DNA of 64,000 bases from Pedobacter rhizosphaerae (GTDB lineage Bacteria; Bacteroidota; Bacteroidia; Sphingobacteriales; Sphingobacteriaceae): contig NZ_FOGG01000006.1 of the NCBI RefSeq assembly GCF_900111155.1, forward strand, positions 181,101-245,100, in the 5' to 3' direction. The translations under genes and the position numbers were made by a program. The notes beneath the pieces are model-generated. The model did no database searches. It saw only the letters and a list, made by a program, of their open reading frames with translations, and had not been told where the DNA came from. Below, piece after piece: positions 46,253 through 54,817 of the stretch. The number at the start of each line of letters is the position of its first letter. The stretch's first letter is position 1.

Positions 46253-46456
46253 ATGTATATCATTAAAGTAAAAGGCATAGCCAAAATTCCAGATTACGTG
46301 CAGCTAAGAGATGACAAGTTTACGCTTTTGGCATACTTTAGGGTAGATCGTCCAGATAAATCACTCGATAAATTGGGACTTGCCGACAAACTTGAATACA
46401 TTATGGAAGTGGTAAAAGATTTGCCTTTTGGGCAGATTGCTAAATTAGAAATATAA
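46253..46456 (+). CDS. Small conserved protein preceding ftsE
   Basis: 67 residues from the ATG at 46253 (MYIIKVKGIAKIPDYVQLRD). A slightly longer frame begins at 46235. It has no signal or membrane segment and mixes strands and helices (FTLLAYFRVDRPDKSLDKL). It ends 1 bp before ftsE, so translation is probably coupled. I recall similar short ORFs beside ftsE in Bacteroidota, but no function. Confidence 0.7.
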   Translation: MYIIKVKGIAKIPDYVQLRDDKFTLLAYFRVDRPDKSLDKLGLADKLEYIMEVVKDLPFGQIAKLEI

Positions 46457-46457
46457 A

Positions 46458-47141
46458 ATGGCAGGAAACGCAGTTATTCATTTAAGCAATGTTGATGTTT
46501 TTCAACAAAAAAACTTAGTGCTCTCTAATGTAAATTTACATGTAGAAAAGGGCGAATTTGTTTTCTTAATCGGCGCAACGGGTTCTGGAAAAAGTAGCTT
46601 GCTTAAAATTTTATACGGCGACTTACACATTGGCAATGGCAATGGAGATATTGTTGGATTCGATCTTAAAAACTTAAGAGAAAACCAGGTTCCTTTTTTG
46701 CGTAGAAAACTAGGGGTTGTTTTTCAGGATTTTCAGTTACTTACAGACAGAACGATTGAAAAAAACCTGGAATTTGTATTGAAAGCTACCGGTTGGAAAG
46801 ACGAAAAACTGATTAACGAACGCATTAAAGATGTTTTAGATAAAGTTGGTCTTCGTTCTAAAATTAAAAAAATGCCCCATGAAATATCTGGGGGCGAGCA
46901 ACAACGTATTGTAATTGCACGAGCACTACTAAACGACCCTGAAATTATTCTGGCAGATGAGCCTACGGGAAATCTTGATCCGGAAACATCAGAAGAAATT
47001 GTAACCCTGTTAAAACAAATCAGTCAAAATGGAACTGCTGTTTTAATGGCTACACACGATTATCAGATTATCCGAACTTTTCCATCCCGTATCATCAAAT
47101 GTGATAACGGAGTGGTTCATGAGGATGCACAAATAGCATAA
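46458..47141 (+). CDS. ftsE: FtsE-like ABC transporter ATPase
   Basis: 227 residues, one ABC domain: Walker [15 protein letters not shown]-loop [13 protein letters not shown], signature [15 protein letters not shown], Walker [13 protein letters not shown] and H-loop MATHDY. The pattern is that of the FtsE/LolD/MacB group; in this clade single ATPases after a short ORF are usually FtsE, which with FtsX controls murein hydrolases at division. No ftsX is within the window, so the name is inferred from family and context. Confidence 0.85.
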   Translation: MAGNAVIHLSNVDVFQQKNLVLSNVNLHVEKGEFVFLIGATGSGKSSLLKILYGDLHIGNGNGDIVGFDLKNLRENQVPFLRRKLGVVFQDFQLLTDRTIEKNLEFVLKATGWKDEKLINERIKDVLDKVGLRSKIKKMPHEISGGEQQRIVIARALLNDPEIILADEPTGNLDPETSEEIVTLLKQISQNGTAVLMATHDYQIIRTFPSRIIKCDNGVVHEDAQIA

Positions 47142-47146
47142 CAAGA

Positions 47147-47215
47147 CTGACATCCGTCAGCTAATCAGCCAAACTGTTCAGTTTAAACCAAATAAATCTG
47201 ACAGCTTGGCTGATT
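47147..47215. promoter_or_regulatory. Cluster of inverted repeats upstream of grpE
   Basis: CTGAC-ATCC-GTCAG at 47147-47160, AAACTG-TT-CAGTTT at 47171-47184, and AATCAGCCAA (47163-47172) with TTGGCTGATT (47206-47215) enclosing the second. No T-run follows, so it is not an ordinary terminator. As it precedes the heat-shock genes grpE-dnaJ it may be an operator; no CIRCE (HrcA) box is visible. Confidence 0.5.
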
Positions 47216-47268
47216 TCCGTTTATGGCAAAATAGTTGAGATTAACACAAAAAAATTCAGCCTACAATT

Positions 47269-47850
47269 ATGTTTAATAAGAAGAAAAACAACGATAAAGA
47301 AGAAAATATAATGAATACTGAAAATACATCAGAAAACATCACTGAAAATGTGGAAAACACTGATGCCACTACCAATGAAACAGAACAAGCTCCAGAATTA
47401 ACTGCCGAAGAAAAATTACAGGCAGAAGTTCAACAGCTAAATGATAAATATTTACGTTTATATGCCGAATTCGACAATTATAAACGTCGTACGCAAAAAG
47501 AACGTGTAGAATTATTACAAACAGCTGGTAAAGACGTTATTGTATCTATGCTACCGGTTCTTGATGATTTTGACCGTGCATTAAAAGCAATGGAAACCGC
47601 TGCCGATGTTGCTCCGGTAAAAGAGGGCGTACTTTTAGTACACCATAAAATCAAAAATATTTTAAGCCAGAAAGGCTTAAAAGAAGTAGAAAGTATCAGC
47701 AAAGACTTTGATACTGATTTTCATGAGGCCATAACCAACATCCCTGCGCCAACAGAAGACCTTAAAGGAAAAGTGATAGACGAAGTAGAAAAGGGATATA
47801 CTTTAAATGACAATGTGATTCGCTTTGCTAAAGTAGTAGTTGGAGCGTAA
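47269..47850 (+). CDS. grpE: GrpE nucleotide exchange factor
   Basis: 193 residues. A variable, Glu/Asn/Thr-rich N-terminus (to about 50) is followed by the long helix (KLQAEVQQLNDKYLRLYAEF) and the family signature FDNYKRRTQKERVELL, then MLPVLDDFDRALK and a C-terminal beta domain with DEVEKGYTLNDNVIRFAKV. GrpE releases ADP from DnaK. An internal ATG at 47311 is another possible start. It precedes dnaJ by 93 bp, a gap with a 10-bp inverted repeat (47879-47888 / 47925-47934). dnaK is not nearby. Confidence 0.95.
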   Translation: MFNKKKNNDKEENIMNTENTSENITENVENTDATTNETEQAPELTAEEKLQAEVQQLNDKYLRLYAEFDNYKRRTQKERVELLQTAGKDVIVSMLPVLDDFDRALKAMETAADVAPVKEGVLLVHHKIKNILSQKGLKEVESISKDFDTDFHEAITNIPAPTEDLKGKVIDEVEKGYTLNDNVIRFAKVVVGA

Positions 47851-47943
47851 CAAGATAATTTTGAATGATTAATTTTTGAATGATTGAAGGTTACAAACTA
47901 TTCTCTCATACACTAATTCCCTCATTCAATCATTAAAATAAAG

Positions 47944-49107
47944 ATGAGTAAAAGAGATTATTACGACATACTAGGGGTGAGTAAAAGCTCCTCGGCCGAT
48001 GAGATTAAGAAAGCTTATCGCAAGATGGCTATAAAATATCACCCGGATAAAAACCCTGGAGACAAAGCCGCTGAAGATAAGTTTAAAGAAGCTGCCGAAG
48101 CTTATGAAATTTTAAGCAGCCCGGAGAAAAAACAACGTTATGACCAGTTCGGTCATGCTGGTGTTGGCAGCAGTGCCTCTGGTGGTTATGGTGGCGGACA
48201 TATGAATATGGATGATATCTTCAGTAATTTTGGAGATATTTTCGGTGGTCATAACCCTTTCGAGAGCTTTTTTGGCGGTGGCGGCGGTGGTCAGCAACGC
48301 GGTGGCAGAAGGGTTGCCAAAGGTACCAACCTGCGCATTAAGGTTAAGTTAACACTAGAAGAAATCGCACACGGTGCAGAGAAAAAAATCAAGGTAAATA
48401 AACTTATCGTTTGTAAAACCTGCGATGGCTCCGGAGCCAAAGATAAATCATCAGTAAGTACTTGTGGTACTTGTGGTGGTAGTGGCCAGGTACGTAGAGT
48501 AACCAATACCATTTTAGGCCAGATGCAAACAGCATCTACCTGCCCTACTTGTAATGGCAGTGGTCAGCAAATTACTTCTAAATGTAATGTTTGTCATGGC
48601 GATGGAGTTGTAAGAGGTGAAGAAACCATTACCATCAATATCCCTGCGGGTGTGAGTGAAGGTATGCAGTTAAGCATGAGCGGAAAAGGTAATGCAGCAC
48701 CAAACGGCGGCATCCCGGGCGACTTAATCATCCTCATTGAAGAAACACCTCACGAAACGCTAAAACGTGAAGGTAATAACATCGTTTACGATTTACACTT
48801 AAGCTTTGTTGATGCTGCCTTAGGAATGAGCATTGAAGTGCCTACTATTGATGGTAAAGCGAAGATTAAAATAGAACCAGGTACACAAAGCGGAAAGTTA
48901 TTACGCTTAAAAGGCAAAGGTTTACCAGAAGTGAACTCTTACCACAGAGGTGACGAGATTATTCACATCAACATCTGGACACCAAAAGCATTAAGCAGCG
49001 AAGAACGCAGCACACTCGAAAAACTGCGTGAATCGCCAAACTTTAAGCCACAACCTGGTAAAAACGACAAAAACTTCTTCGAAAGAATGAAGGAATATTT
49101 TGAATAA
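47944..49107 (+). CDS. dnaJ: DnaJ chaperone (type I)
   Basis: 387 residues, full length. J domain 1-70 with HPD at 33-35; a Gly/Phe-rich region with repeated GGG (about 72-120); four zinc-finger repeats [27 protein letters not shown] and CNVCHGDGV; then the two substrate-binding domains. It stimulates DnaK ATPase and delivers clients. It is the second gene of grpE-dnaJ and ends with a strong terminator. Confidence 0.97.
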   Translation: MSKRDYYDILGVSKSSSADEIKKAYRKMAIKYHPDKNPGDKAAEDKFKEAAEAYEILSSPEKKQRYDQFGHAGVGSSASGGYGGGHMNMDDIFSNFGDIFGGHNPFESFFGGGGGGQQRGGRRVAKGTNLRIKVKLTLEEIAHGAEKKIKVNKLIVCKTCDGSGAKDKSSVSTCGTCGGSGQVRRVTNTILGQMQTASTCPTCNGSGQQITSKCNVCHGDGVVRGEETITINIPAGVSEGMQLSMSGKGNAAPNGGIPGDLIILIEETPHETLKREGNNIVYDLHLSFVDAALGMSIEVPTIDGKAKIKIEPGTQSGKLLRLKGKGLPEVNSYHRGDEIIHINIWTPKALSSEERSTLEKLRESPNFKPQPGKNDKNFFERMKEYFE

Positions 49108-49132
49108 GCATTTTTTTCGAAATCAATATAAT

Positions 49133-49166
49133 AAGAAAACCGATATCAAATAGTATCGGTTTTCTT
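49133..49166. terminator. Bidirectional terminator after dnaJ
   Basis: AAGAAAACCGATA (49133-49145) pairs perfectly with TATCGGTTTTCTT (49154-49166), a 13-bp stem between convergent genes. Beyond it the phrase CCAAACG is repeated three times (about 49212-49235). Confidence 0.9.
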
Positions 49167-49246
49167 GCTTTAAAAGCTTTTTTCGGCACTCAGTTGGTTC
49201 AACTCCCAACTCCAAACGCCAAACGCCAAACGCCAAACTTAACTCA

Positions 49247-50197
49247 TTAATCAACGAAATTGTTGTAAGCAGAACGCATATTGTCTTGCTTGCGTACCAG
49301 TTCTTCAATATTGTACTCTGTTAATTTACCTGAAGCAGAAGCATCCCGCATCATTTTTCTTGCAGCAATCAGGTAATCATTTAAACGGTCATTGAAGTTC
49401 TTAAAATATCCATCTTTACCTGGAAACTTTGTACCATCTGGTGCTGTCATCGCACTATGTTTTTTATACTGATCTTCAAGAGCCTGATAAGCTGTTTTCG
49501 CCTTCCCCTCAATGGCTTTGTAGTTTTCACTACCAGCCATCAGTTTAGTAAAGGCTGCTACATCGCTTCTATCGTCTTTTAAAGCGAATATATACTCTTT
49601 TAAAGGATGTGTTTTTAAAATAATCCTTTCTGCGTCATCCCCAATCACTTCCAGCTTGGCTAAAACCTGGTCATCGTAACTATAATATTTTTTTCCCATA
49701 CTATAAATAGAATCAACCAGCGCTTTTCCCTTAACACCCTTATCATCTTTCCAATCTTCCGCTTTTATATACTCATCCAAAGTTTTATAAGTTTCCTTTA
49801 TCTTATCTAGAGAGCTGGTCATGGCGGCTACGTTTTCTTTGAAAAACTTTTGATCTTCACTACTTAATGCATCAGGAGGGGTATCGGGTTTAACTTTATT
49901 GCTCGTAATATGGTTAATCGAAAATGGCGATATTAAACCGATAAAAGCAAAGCGGTCATTCGGATTTTCAAGTCCTTTTCCAATTTTTATGATATTGTCT
50001 TCAATACGTTTAATGTAATCGTTATTCTTGTCTGTAAAGCTTACCATCACATTATTATACTCAATAATGGCATTGGCATCATCATCATCTGCTTCCGCAT
50101 AAGCTGTTTTGGCATTAGTGTCTTTTTTACCATCATTTTTACACGCTGTAAATGATAGTGCGAGCGCAAGGGCGGTTAATTTTAAGAATGATTTCAT
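49247..50197 (-). CDS. DUF3829-like lipoprotein
   Basis: 316 residues. The signal ends in LSFTAC (Cys19), a lipoprotein start. The mature part is helical with an acidic linker after the Cys (YAEADDDDANAIIEYNN) and EYNNVMVSFTDKNNDYIKRI, RMRSAYNNFVD-type ends that resemble DUF3829. The function is unknown; such proteins are probably exposed in the periplasm or outer membrane. It is convergent with dnaJ and divergent from the ppx gene. Confidence 0.75.
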   Translation of the reverse strand: MKSFLKLTALALALSFTACKNDGKKDTNAKTAYAEADDDDANAIIEYNNVMVSFTDKNNDYIKRIEDNIIKIGKGLENPNDRFAFIGLISPFSINHITSNKVKPDTPPDALSSEDQKFFKENVAAMTSSLDKIKETYKTLDEYIKAEDWKDDKGVKGKALVDSIYSMGKKYYSYDDQVLAKLEVIGDDAERIILKTHPLKEYIFALKDDRSDVAAFTKLMAGSENYKAIEGKAKTAYQALEDQYKKHSAMTAPDGTKFPGKDGYFKNFNDRLNDYLIAARKMMRDASASGKLTEYNIEELVRKQDNMRSAYNNFVD

Positions 50198-50303
50198 AGG
50201 TTTTAATTTGTTTTCATAAATCTGATCCCTCTAAAAGCAAATATTACTCCAAAAAGTTTTATTTTTTTTCGAAAAGCAGGTTTTTGCTACTATTAAGGCT
50301 AGT

Positions 50304-50353
50304 CGGGCTATTCACTGTAGCCCTCGTACCTCGGGGCTGCCGTTGCTATCCCG
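50304..50353. repeat. Nested palindromic element between divergent genes
   Basis: CGGGCTATTCACTGTAGCCC and GGGGCTGCCGTTGCTATCCCG form an imperfect outer inverted repeat (CGGGCTA / TATCCCG) with an inner AGCCC / GGGCT pairing. The look (GGGCTAT...CTGTAGCCC...GCTATCCC) is that of dispersed GC-rich elements in AT-rich Bacteroidota gaps. It lies in the 248-bp gap 50198-50445. Confidence 0.6.
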
Positions 50354-50445
50354 TTTAATAAATTGCAAGTCATTGCTCATAAAAAACCGAGCCTACCGCC
50401 CAATAAATATTTTTTCTACCTTTAGCAAGGCTAAACATTAAACTT

Positions 50446-51369
50446 ATGCGTTTCGCAGCTATAGATCTCGGCACCAATACCTTTCATTTACTTATCGCTG
50501 AAGTAAAAAATTCGAGCTTTGAAATCCTTTATAAAACCAATGTACCAGTAAAGCTGGGAGAAGGTAGAATCAATGAAAATATCATTATACCCGCTGCTTT
50601 TGAACGAGGTTTAAATACGTTAAAAAGCTTTGATGAAATCATTCAAAAATATGATGTTGACCAAGTTAGGGCAACTGCAACATCAGCCGTAAGAAGCGCT
50701 GAAAATGGGCAGGATTTTGTAAGTAAAGTAAAGGAGCATGCCAATATCACTATCGAAGCCATTTCTGGTGATGAAGAAGCCGAGTTAATTTATCAGGGTG
50801 TAAAACTAAGTGGTGCCATTCAGGAACGTGCTTTAATTATGGATATTGGTGGTGGCAGCGTAGAATTTATACTCTGTGATCAACAAAGTTTGATTTGGAA
50901 AAAAAGTTACAACATTGGTGCTGCCCGCCTTATGCAGCAATTCTTTCATTCAAATCCTATTTCCGATGAAGATAAAGGAGGCATAGTCCATCACATCCAA
51001 AACCAGCTAACCGATTTGTTCGAAATCTGCGAAATTCATCAACCCCAGGTTTTAATCGGCTCTGCAGGTGCTTTTGAAACCTTCGCAGAACTTATCACCC
51101 AGAAGAAAAATCAAACTACCGACATTAAAAATGTAAAAACTTTCAATTTCGAATTTGACGATTACATCGCTACGGCTATTGAGTTGATCAATGCTACCCA
51201 TGACCAAAGGGCCGCAATGAAAGGCATGATTCCATTGCGGGTAGATATGATTGTAATTGCAGCCTTGATTACTAACTATGTGATGGGGAGAATTCAACTG
51301 AACAAACTGGTGTTATCCACATACGATTTAAAAATGGGTTTATTAAGTCAGTTCATTAACAAACAGTGA
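50446..51369 (+). CDS. Ppx/GppA phosphatase family protein
   Basis: 307 residues, covering the two actin-like subdomains of exopolyphosphatase/guanosine pentaphosphatase without the C-terminal HD part. FAAIDLGTNTFHLLIAEV is the phosphate-1 loop; VRATATSAVRSAENG, ISGDEEAELIYQGV and LIMDIGGGSVEF (phosphate-2) follow. It may hydrolyse polyphosphate or (p)ppGpp-type substrates; the short form fits Ppx2-like enzymes. It is convergent with the next gene, 1 bp apart. Confidence 0.92.
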   Translation: MRFAAIDLGTNTFHLLIAEVKNSSFEILYKTNVPVKLGEGRINENIIIPAAFERGLNTLKSFDEIIQKYDVDQVRATATSAVRSAENGQDFVSKVKEHANITIEAISGDEEAELIYQGVKLSGAIQERALIMDIGGGSVEFILCDQQSLIWKKSYNIGAARLMQQFFHSNPISDEDKGGIVHHIQNQLTDLFEICEIHQPQVLIGSAGAFETFAELITQKKNQTTDIKNVKTFNFEFDDYIATAIELINATHDQRAAMKGMIPLRVDMIVIAALITNYVMGRIQLNKLVLSTYDLKMGLLSQFINKQ

Positions 51370-51370
51370 A

Positions 51371-52051
51371 TTATCTACCTTTAACAGGTGCCACTATCTT
51401 TCCCAAAATAAATGTTTCTTGTGGAACAACCTTAACAGGTAACTGTAGCTCCTTCTCGTAATTAATGGATAATGAACCAGAAAACTGGATACTTTCTACT
51501 TTCAGTAAGGTATTTTTATAATCGAACCGGTCCGGTATCTTAAATTCATATCGCCCCTTCTCATCTGTTGTCATTACAATAGATGTATTTAAGATGGAAA
51601 GCCTTATTCCCGCTATAGGTTTGTTGTTTGCATTTAAAACATATCCAACTATTTTTTTAACCTTGGTGTGCTTTTCATTAGGCTTTTCGGCTGTGCTATC
51701 ACGAAATTCGATTGGGGCTTTTGCTACATCGGCCTTTGCCTCATGCATTATTAAACTTGCCCCTATAGCCAATACGCCTAAATACTTCATCCAATTTCGA
51801 TTGGTAGCAGGAACAACTGATAAATGATAATTCAATTGATTAAGCTGAGACAGACTCAAACGACCGCAAACTGAGCCCTGAGCGTTAGAAAGTGTTTTAA
51901 TGATCTCTGCATTAGAATATCCAGTAAAATCGATTACACACTTACTACATGCTGTACAGAAGTTATATCCATCTAACTTTTTCATCTCATCCCAGTCTTG
52001 CTGGCATGGATTAGGTATCGTAATTTGTTTAATTTTAGGTTTCATCTCCAT
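51371..52051 (-). CDS. Membrane protein with N-terminal Cys motif and carboxypeptidase-regulatory-like domain
   Basis: 226 residues. The N-terminal part has Cys16 and Cys32-x2-Cys35-x2-Cys38 in PCQQDWDEMKKLDGYNFC and TACSKCVIDFTGYS, plus Cys62; spacing suggests a metal or cluster site or a redox centre. A single membrane helix follows (about 84-104), then a linker and a C-terminal domain (about 130-226; VGYVLNANNKPIAGIRLSIL, TTDEKGRYEFKIP) like the carboxypeptidase-D regulatory fold. The topology puts the Cys part in the cytoplasm and the beta domain outside. I recall the Cys motif from other Bacteroidota proteins but know no role. Confidence 0.75.
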   Translation of the reverse strand: MEMKPKIKQITIPNPCQQDWDEMKKLDGYNFCTACSKCVIDFTGYSNAEIIKTLSNAQGSVCGRLSLSQLNQLNYHLSVVPATNRNWMKYLGVLAIGASLIMHEAKADVAKAPIEFRDSTAEKPNEKHTKVKKIVGYVLNANNKPIAGIRLSILNTSIVMTTDEKGRYEFKIPDRFDYKNTLLKVESIQFSGSLSINYEKELQLPVKVVPQETFILGKIVAPVKGR

Positions 52052-52097
52052 TAATTTTTAAAGATGATGAACCACTTAAAAGGATTCCATAAACTTT

Positions 52098-52661
52098 TTA
52101 AACAAATTTCAAAAGCTCAGCATAAAGCTTTTCTGTTGGCAACCCCATTACATTCGTATACGAACCTTCTATGCGCTGAACCACAACAATGCCCCACCAA
52201 TCTTGCACGCCATAGCTACCAGCCTTATCAAACGGGTGATAGTTATCAATATAAAAATCTATTTCTTCGGTTGTAACTTCCTTGCAATACACAGCAGTAC
52301 GATCATAAAAGGAATACATTTGTTCTCCTTTTACCAGGGTAACACCCGTAAAAACTTCATGTTTGCTTCCCGATAGCTTACCCAGCATCTCTTGAGCATG
52401 AGCTCGATCTCTTGGTTTTCCTAAAATTTCTCCATTCAAAGCAACAATGGTATCGGCAGTAATTACGATAGCTCCTTCTGCCTGAAATGCCTTAGCTTTT
52501 TGTTCTGAAATATAAACAGCAATTTCTGCCGGGCTTAGGCCATCTGGATAGCTTTCATCTACATCTTTTAGTTCTACCTTAAAGTTTAATCCCATTAAGT
52601 TTAACAGTTCCTGTCTGCGAGGAGATTTCGAGGCGAGTATAATTGGTGTATTCGATAACAT
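52098..52661 (-). CDS. maf: Maf family nucleoside triphosphate pyrophosphatase
   Basis: 187 residues. IILASKSPRRQELLNLMGL is the start motif; ADTIVALNGEILGKPRD, TGVTLV and GSYGVQDWWGIVVVQRIEGSY are conserved further on. Maf enzymes hydrolyse dTTP/UTP or modified nucleotides to prevent their use. Alternative names are dTTP/UTP pyrophosphatase. It is the gene downstream of the Spy-like gene on the same strand, with a terminator between. Confidence 0.94.
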   Translation of the reverse strand: MLSNTPIILASKSPRRQELLNLMGLNFKVELKDVDESYPDGLSPAEIAVYISEQKAKAFQAEGAIVITADTIVALNGEILGKPRDRAHAQEMLGKLSGSKHEVFTGVTLVKGEQMYSFYDRTAVYCKEVTTEEIDFYIDNYHPFDKAGSYGVQDWWGIVVVQRIEGSYTNVMGLPTEKLYAELLKFV

Positions 52662-52683
52662 GATAGAAATTTTGGGCTAAAAT

Positions 52684-52715
52684 AACAAAAGCGGCTTAGA
52701 TGGCCGCTTTGTTAT
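52684..52715 (-). terminator. Terminator of the Spy-like gene
   Basis: AACAAAAGCGGC (52685-52695 region) pairs with GCCGCTTTGTT (52703-52713), a stem of about 10 bp with flanking A/T runs, 20 bp after the stop of the gene at 52732. Confidence 0.8.
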
Positions 52716-52731
52716 TTATATTTTGAGGGTA

Positions 52732-53136
52732 TTAGTTATTTCCACCACCCTGACCGCCTTGTGCACGCTTCTGCATTTCAGCACGTTGCTCCTTTTGCCA
52801 GGCTTCATAAGTTTTTTTCTGATCTTCTGTTAATAAAGCAGTAACTTTTGCATCATTATCTGCACGCATTTTTTGCATTTTCTCTCTCATTGCATCCCTA
52901 TCGCCATTTTGCATTTCATCACGCATCTTTTTCATGCTTTCTGCCTGCTCAGTAAAAACAGCGGTTAATTTGGTTTTTTGATCATCAGATAGCTTTAATT
53001 TTTCATCCAACTGCTTCACTCTGTCTTCAGGTTTCATCATCATTCTACCCTGTCCACGTCCGCCACCTTGTTGTTGCGCATTAGCAAAGCCAGCAATACC
53101 TAGTATTAATCCGCAAATCATCATTAATTTTTTCAT
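52732..53136 (-). CDS. Spy/CpxP-like or DUF4890-like small periplasmic protein
   Basis: 134 residues. Signal peptide 1-20 (ending NAQQ). The mature part begins with a Gly/Arg/Gln-rich, Met-rich segment, then two helices with KQLDEKLKLSDDQKTKLTAV and ALLTEDQKKTYEAWQKEQRA, which repeat the LxLsddQ pattern of Spy-like chaperones, and ends in a Gly/Gln-rich tail. It is probably a periplasmic folding or stress protein, maybe metal responsive; no target is known. Confidence 0.8.
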   Translation of the reverse strand: MKKLMMICGLILGIAGFANAQQQGGGRGQGRMMMKPEDRVKQLDEKLKLSDDQKTKLTAVFTEQAESMKKMRDEMQNGDRDAMREKMQKMRADNDAKVTALLTEDQKKTYEAWQKEQRAEMQKRAQGGQGGGNN

Positions 53137-53231
53137 GTTTTTGTTGTTTAAAATTTAGACTCATTTGAGCTTAAAAAAAATCAATAGTTTAAATCTGCAC
53201 GTGTAACTTCGCTGTTGCAAAAAGTAAAGAA

Positions 53232-54062
53232 CTAGTCTTTAAGCAATAACACAGGTATATGTGATTTAATGGTAAGCTTTTGAGAAACACTTTGATGCAA
53301 GAGATTTTCGAAGAAACTATATTTCTTTGGTAGCGCTATTATTAACTGTGCTTCTTCAGCCTTTGCAAACTTTACAATTCCTTTAATTGTATCAGGGTGT
53401 TCTGCATAATGGTATGTGGGACTAAAATCTTTCAGCATGTCGTACAAGAAATGCTCTTCATCAGCATCAACCTGATTCCCAGAATTGATATTTAATACCA
53501 GAAGCTCGATTGCATGTTTACTCAAGATATTTTTTAAGGCTTGCATTGGAATTACCTCCTGTACTTTTTTGAAATCGCAGGCCAGTATAGCCTTACGGAT
53601 AGATTGATAATCTGCTTTGGGTGGCACGACAAGAACTGGTACCGGGCTTGCTTTCGAAACCTTAATGGCATTGGAGCCTATATCACTTTCCTCTTTAGCC
53701 TTTTTCCCGTTACTTCCTATGATAATCAAATCCACTGGTTCTACATTTACCCGATCAATAATAGACCTTAAAATTGTTTCCCGCGTTAATGAAATCTCAA
53801 TATCTGCATTGGGATTTATCTCGAGTAATTTCCCTTTAAGCTTCTCTAAAGCGTCTTTCCTTCTCGTTATCTCATCAGCAATATGCTCATCAGTAGTAAC
53901 AATTAAATCTGGTGTTGGTAAAATGCTCTCATACTCAGAAACGTAGTAAGCATTTAACAGAATTAATTTGGCATCATTCATCGCCCAACTTAATCGGGCA
54001 GCATATTTAGCCGCATGATCGGCCGTTTTCGAGAAGTCTACAGGTATAAGGTATGTGCTCAT
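53232..54062 (-). CDS. Tandem universal stress protein
   Basis: 276 residues with two Usp folds. The first (1-145) opens TYLIPVDFSKTADHAAKYAA and has IIGSNGKKAKEESDIGSNAI followed by VSKASPVPVLVVP; the second (about 155-276) is weaker, with LLHQSVSQKLTIKSHIPVLLL, lacking a full ATP-binding signature. One domain may bind nucleotide while the other is structural. It is preceded by a 48-bp perfect palindrome and followed at a 95-bp distance by the Spy-like gene, suggesting a stress-related neighbourhood. Confidence 0.9.
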   Translation of the reverse strand: MSTYLIPVDFSKTADHAAKYAARLSWAMNDAKLILLNAYYVSEYESILPTPDLIVTTDEHIADEITRRKDALEKLKGKLLEINPNADIEISLTRETILRSIIDRVNVEPVDLIIIGSNGKKAKEESDIGSNAIKVSKASPVPVLVVPPKADYQSIRKAILACDFKKVQEVIPMQALKNILSKHAIELLVLNINSGNQVDADEEHFLYDMLKDFSPTYHYAEHPDTIKGIVKFAKAEEAQLIIALPKKYSFFENLLHQSVSQKLTIKSHIPVLLLKD

Positions 54063-54081
54063 ATCATTAAAATTAACGTTT

Positions 54082-54129
54082 TTTACAATATTAATTTAAT
54101 CAATCGATTGATTAAATTAATATTGTAAA
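54082..54129. promoter_or_regulatory. 48-bp perfect palindrome upstream of the tandem Usp gene
   Basis: The left arm TTTACAATATTAATTTAATC plus AATC (54082-54105) is the exact reverse complement of the right arm (54106-54129), with no loop. It lies 19 bp upstream of the ATG at 54062. Arms this long and AT-rich could be a dimeric-regulator operator, a terminator of the upstream gene or a cruciform. It contains TTGATTAAATTAA, only loosely like an FNR box. Confidence 0.9.
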
Positions 54130-54241
54130 TTTCGTACATAATATGATGTATCGCAAATTTTTAATGTCGGAAATTTATAATCTTATTGGAGATCTATAGC
54201 CTGGGGAAATTCTTCTCTGCGGCATCATTAGCTACAGAACT

Positions 54242-54769
54242 TTACTTGCCTGAATCTACGGCTTGAGGATTATCATCGTTCCAGCGGCCTTGCACCTTCA
54301 TTACTTTCTCAATGATGTCGCGTACCGCTGTCTTTCCACCGTTATAGGGTGATATAAACGTTGAAATGGCTTTAATTTCCTCTACAGCATCTGCCGGACA
54401 GGTAGGAAGTCCCACCAGCTTCATTACTTTTAAATCGGGAATATCGTCTCCCATGTACAGCACTTCATCGGCTGTAATATTTCTATCTGTGAGGTATTTT
54501 TGGAATAGGGCTACTTTATCGCCAGCGGCTAGAAAAACATCTGTAATGCCTAAATTACTAAAGCGCTTCGCCATAGCAATGCCATCTCCTCCTGAAATGA
54601 TACAGAGGTTATACCCTTTTTTAACTGCCAGCTGCATCGCATAGCCATCTTTGATATTGAAGGTACGAAGAGATTGCCCACTATCAGTTACCTGAACAGA
54701 ACCATCCGTAAGCACACCATCAACATCAAAGATGAAAGTGGTAATATCTTTTAGCTTTTGCAGAAACAT
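54242..54769 (-). CDS. KdsC-like HAD phosphatase (3-deoxy-D-manno-octulosonate 8-phosphate phosphatase family)
   Basis: 175 residues, cap-less C0 HAD. FIFDVDGVLTDGSVQV holds Asp15 and Asp17; IISGGDGIAMAKRFSNLGI is motif II; KVALFQKYL (Lys) and VLYMGDDIPDLKVMKLVGLP motif IV. KDO synthesis for lipopolysaccharide is the usual role of such proteins. It is 48 bp downstream of iscX on the same strand. A related NeuNAc- or phytase-type role is less likely. Confidence 0.88.
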   Translation of the reverse strand: MFLQKLKDITTFIFDVDGVLTDGSVQVTDSGQSLRTFNIKDGYAMQLAVKKGYNLCIISGGDGIAMAKRFSNLGITDVFLAAGDKVALFQKYLTDRNITADEVLYMGDDIPDLKVMKLVGLPTCPADAVEEIKAISTFISPYNGGKTAVRDIIEKVMKVQGRWNDDNPQAVDSGK

Positions 54770-54817
54770 CTTTATTGATCGAGACTATCAGACTTGAAAC
54801 TCAAGACTTAGGACTAA

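Noticed and set aside
54082..54129. The palindrome as an FNR/CRP box.
   Set aside because: It contains only a loose TTGAT-N4-TTAAT and the perfect symmetry extends far beyond a Crp/Fnr site, so no specific regulator is named.
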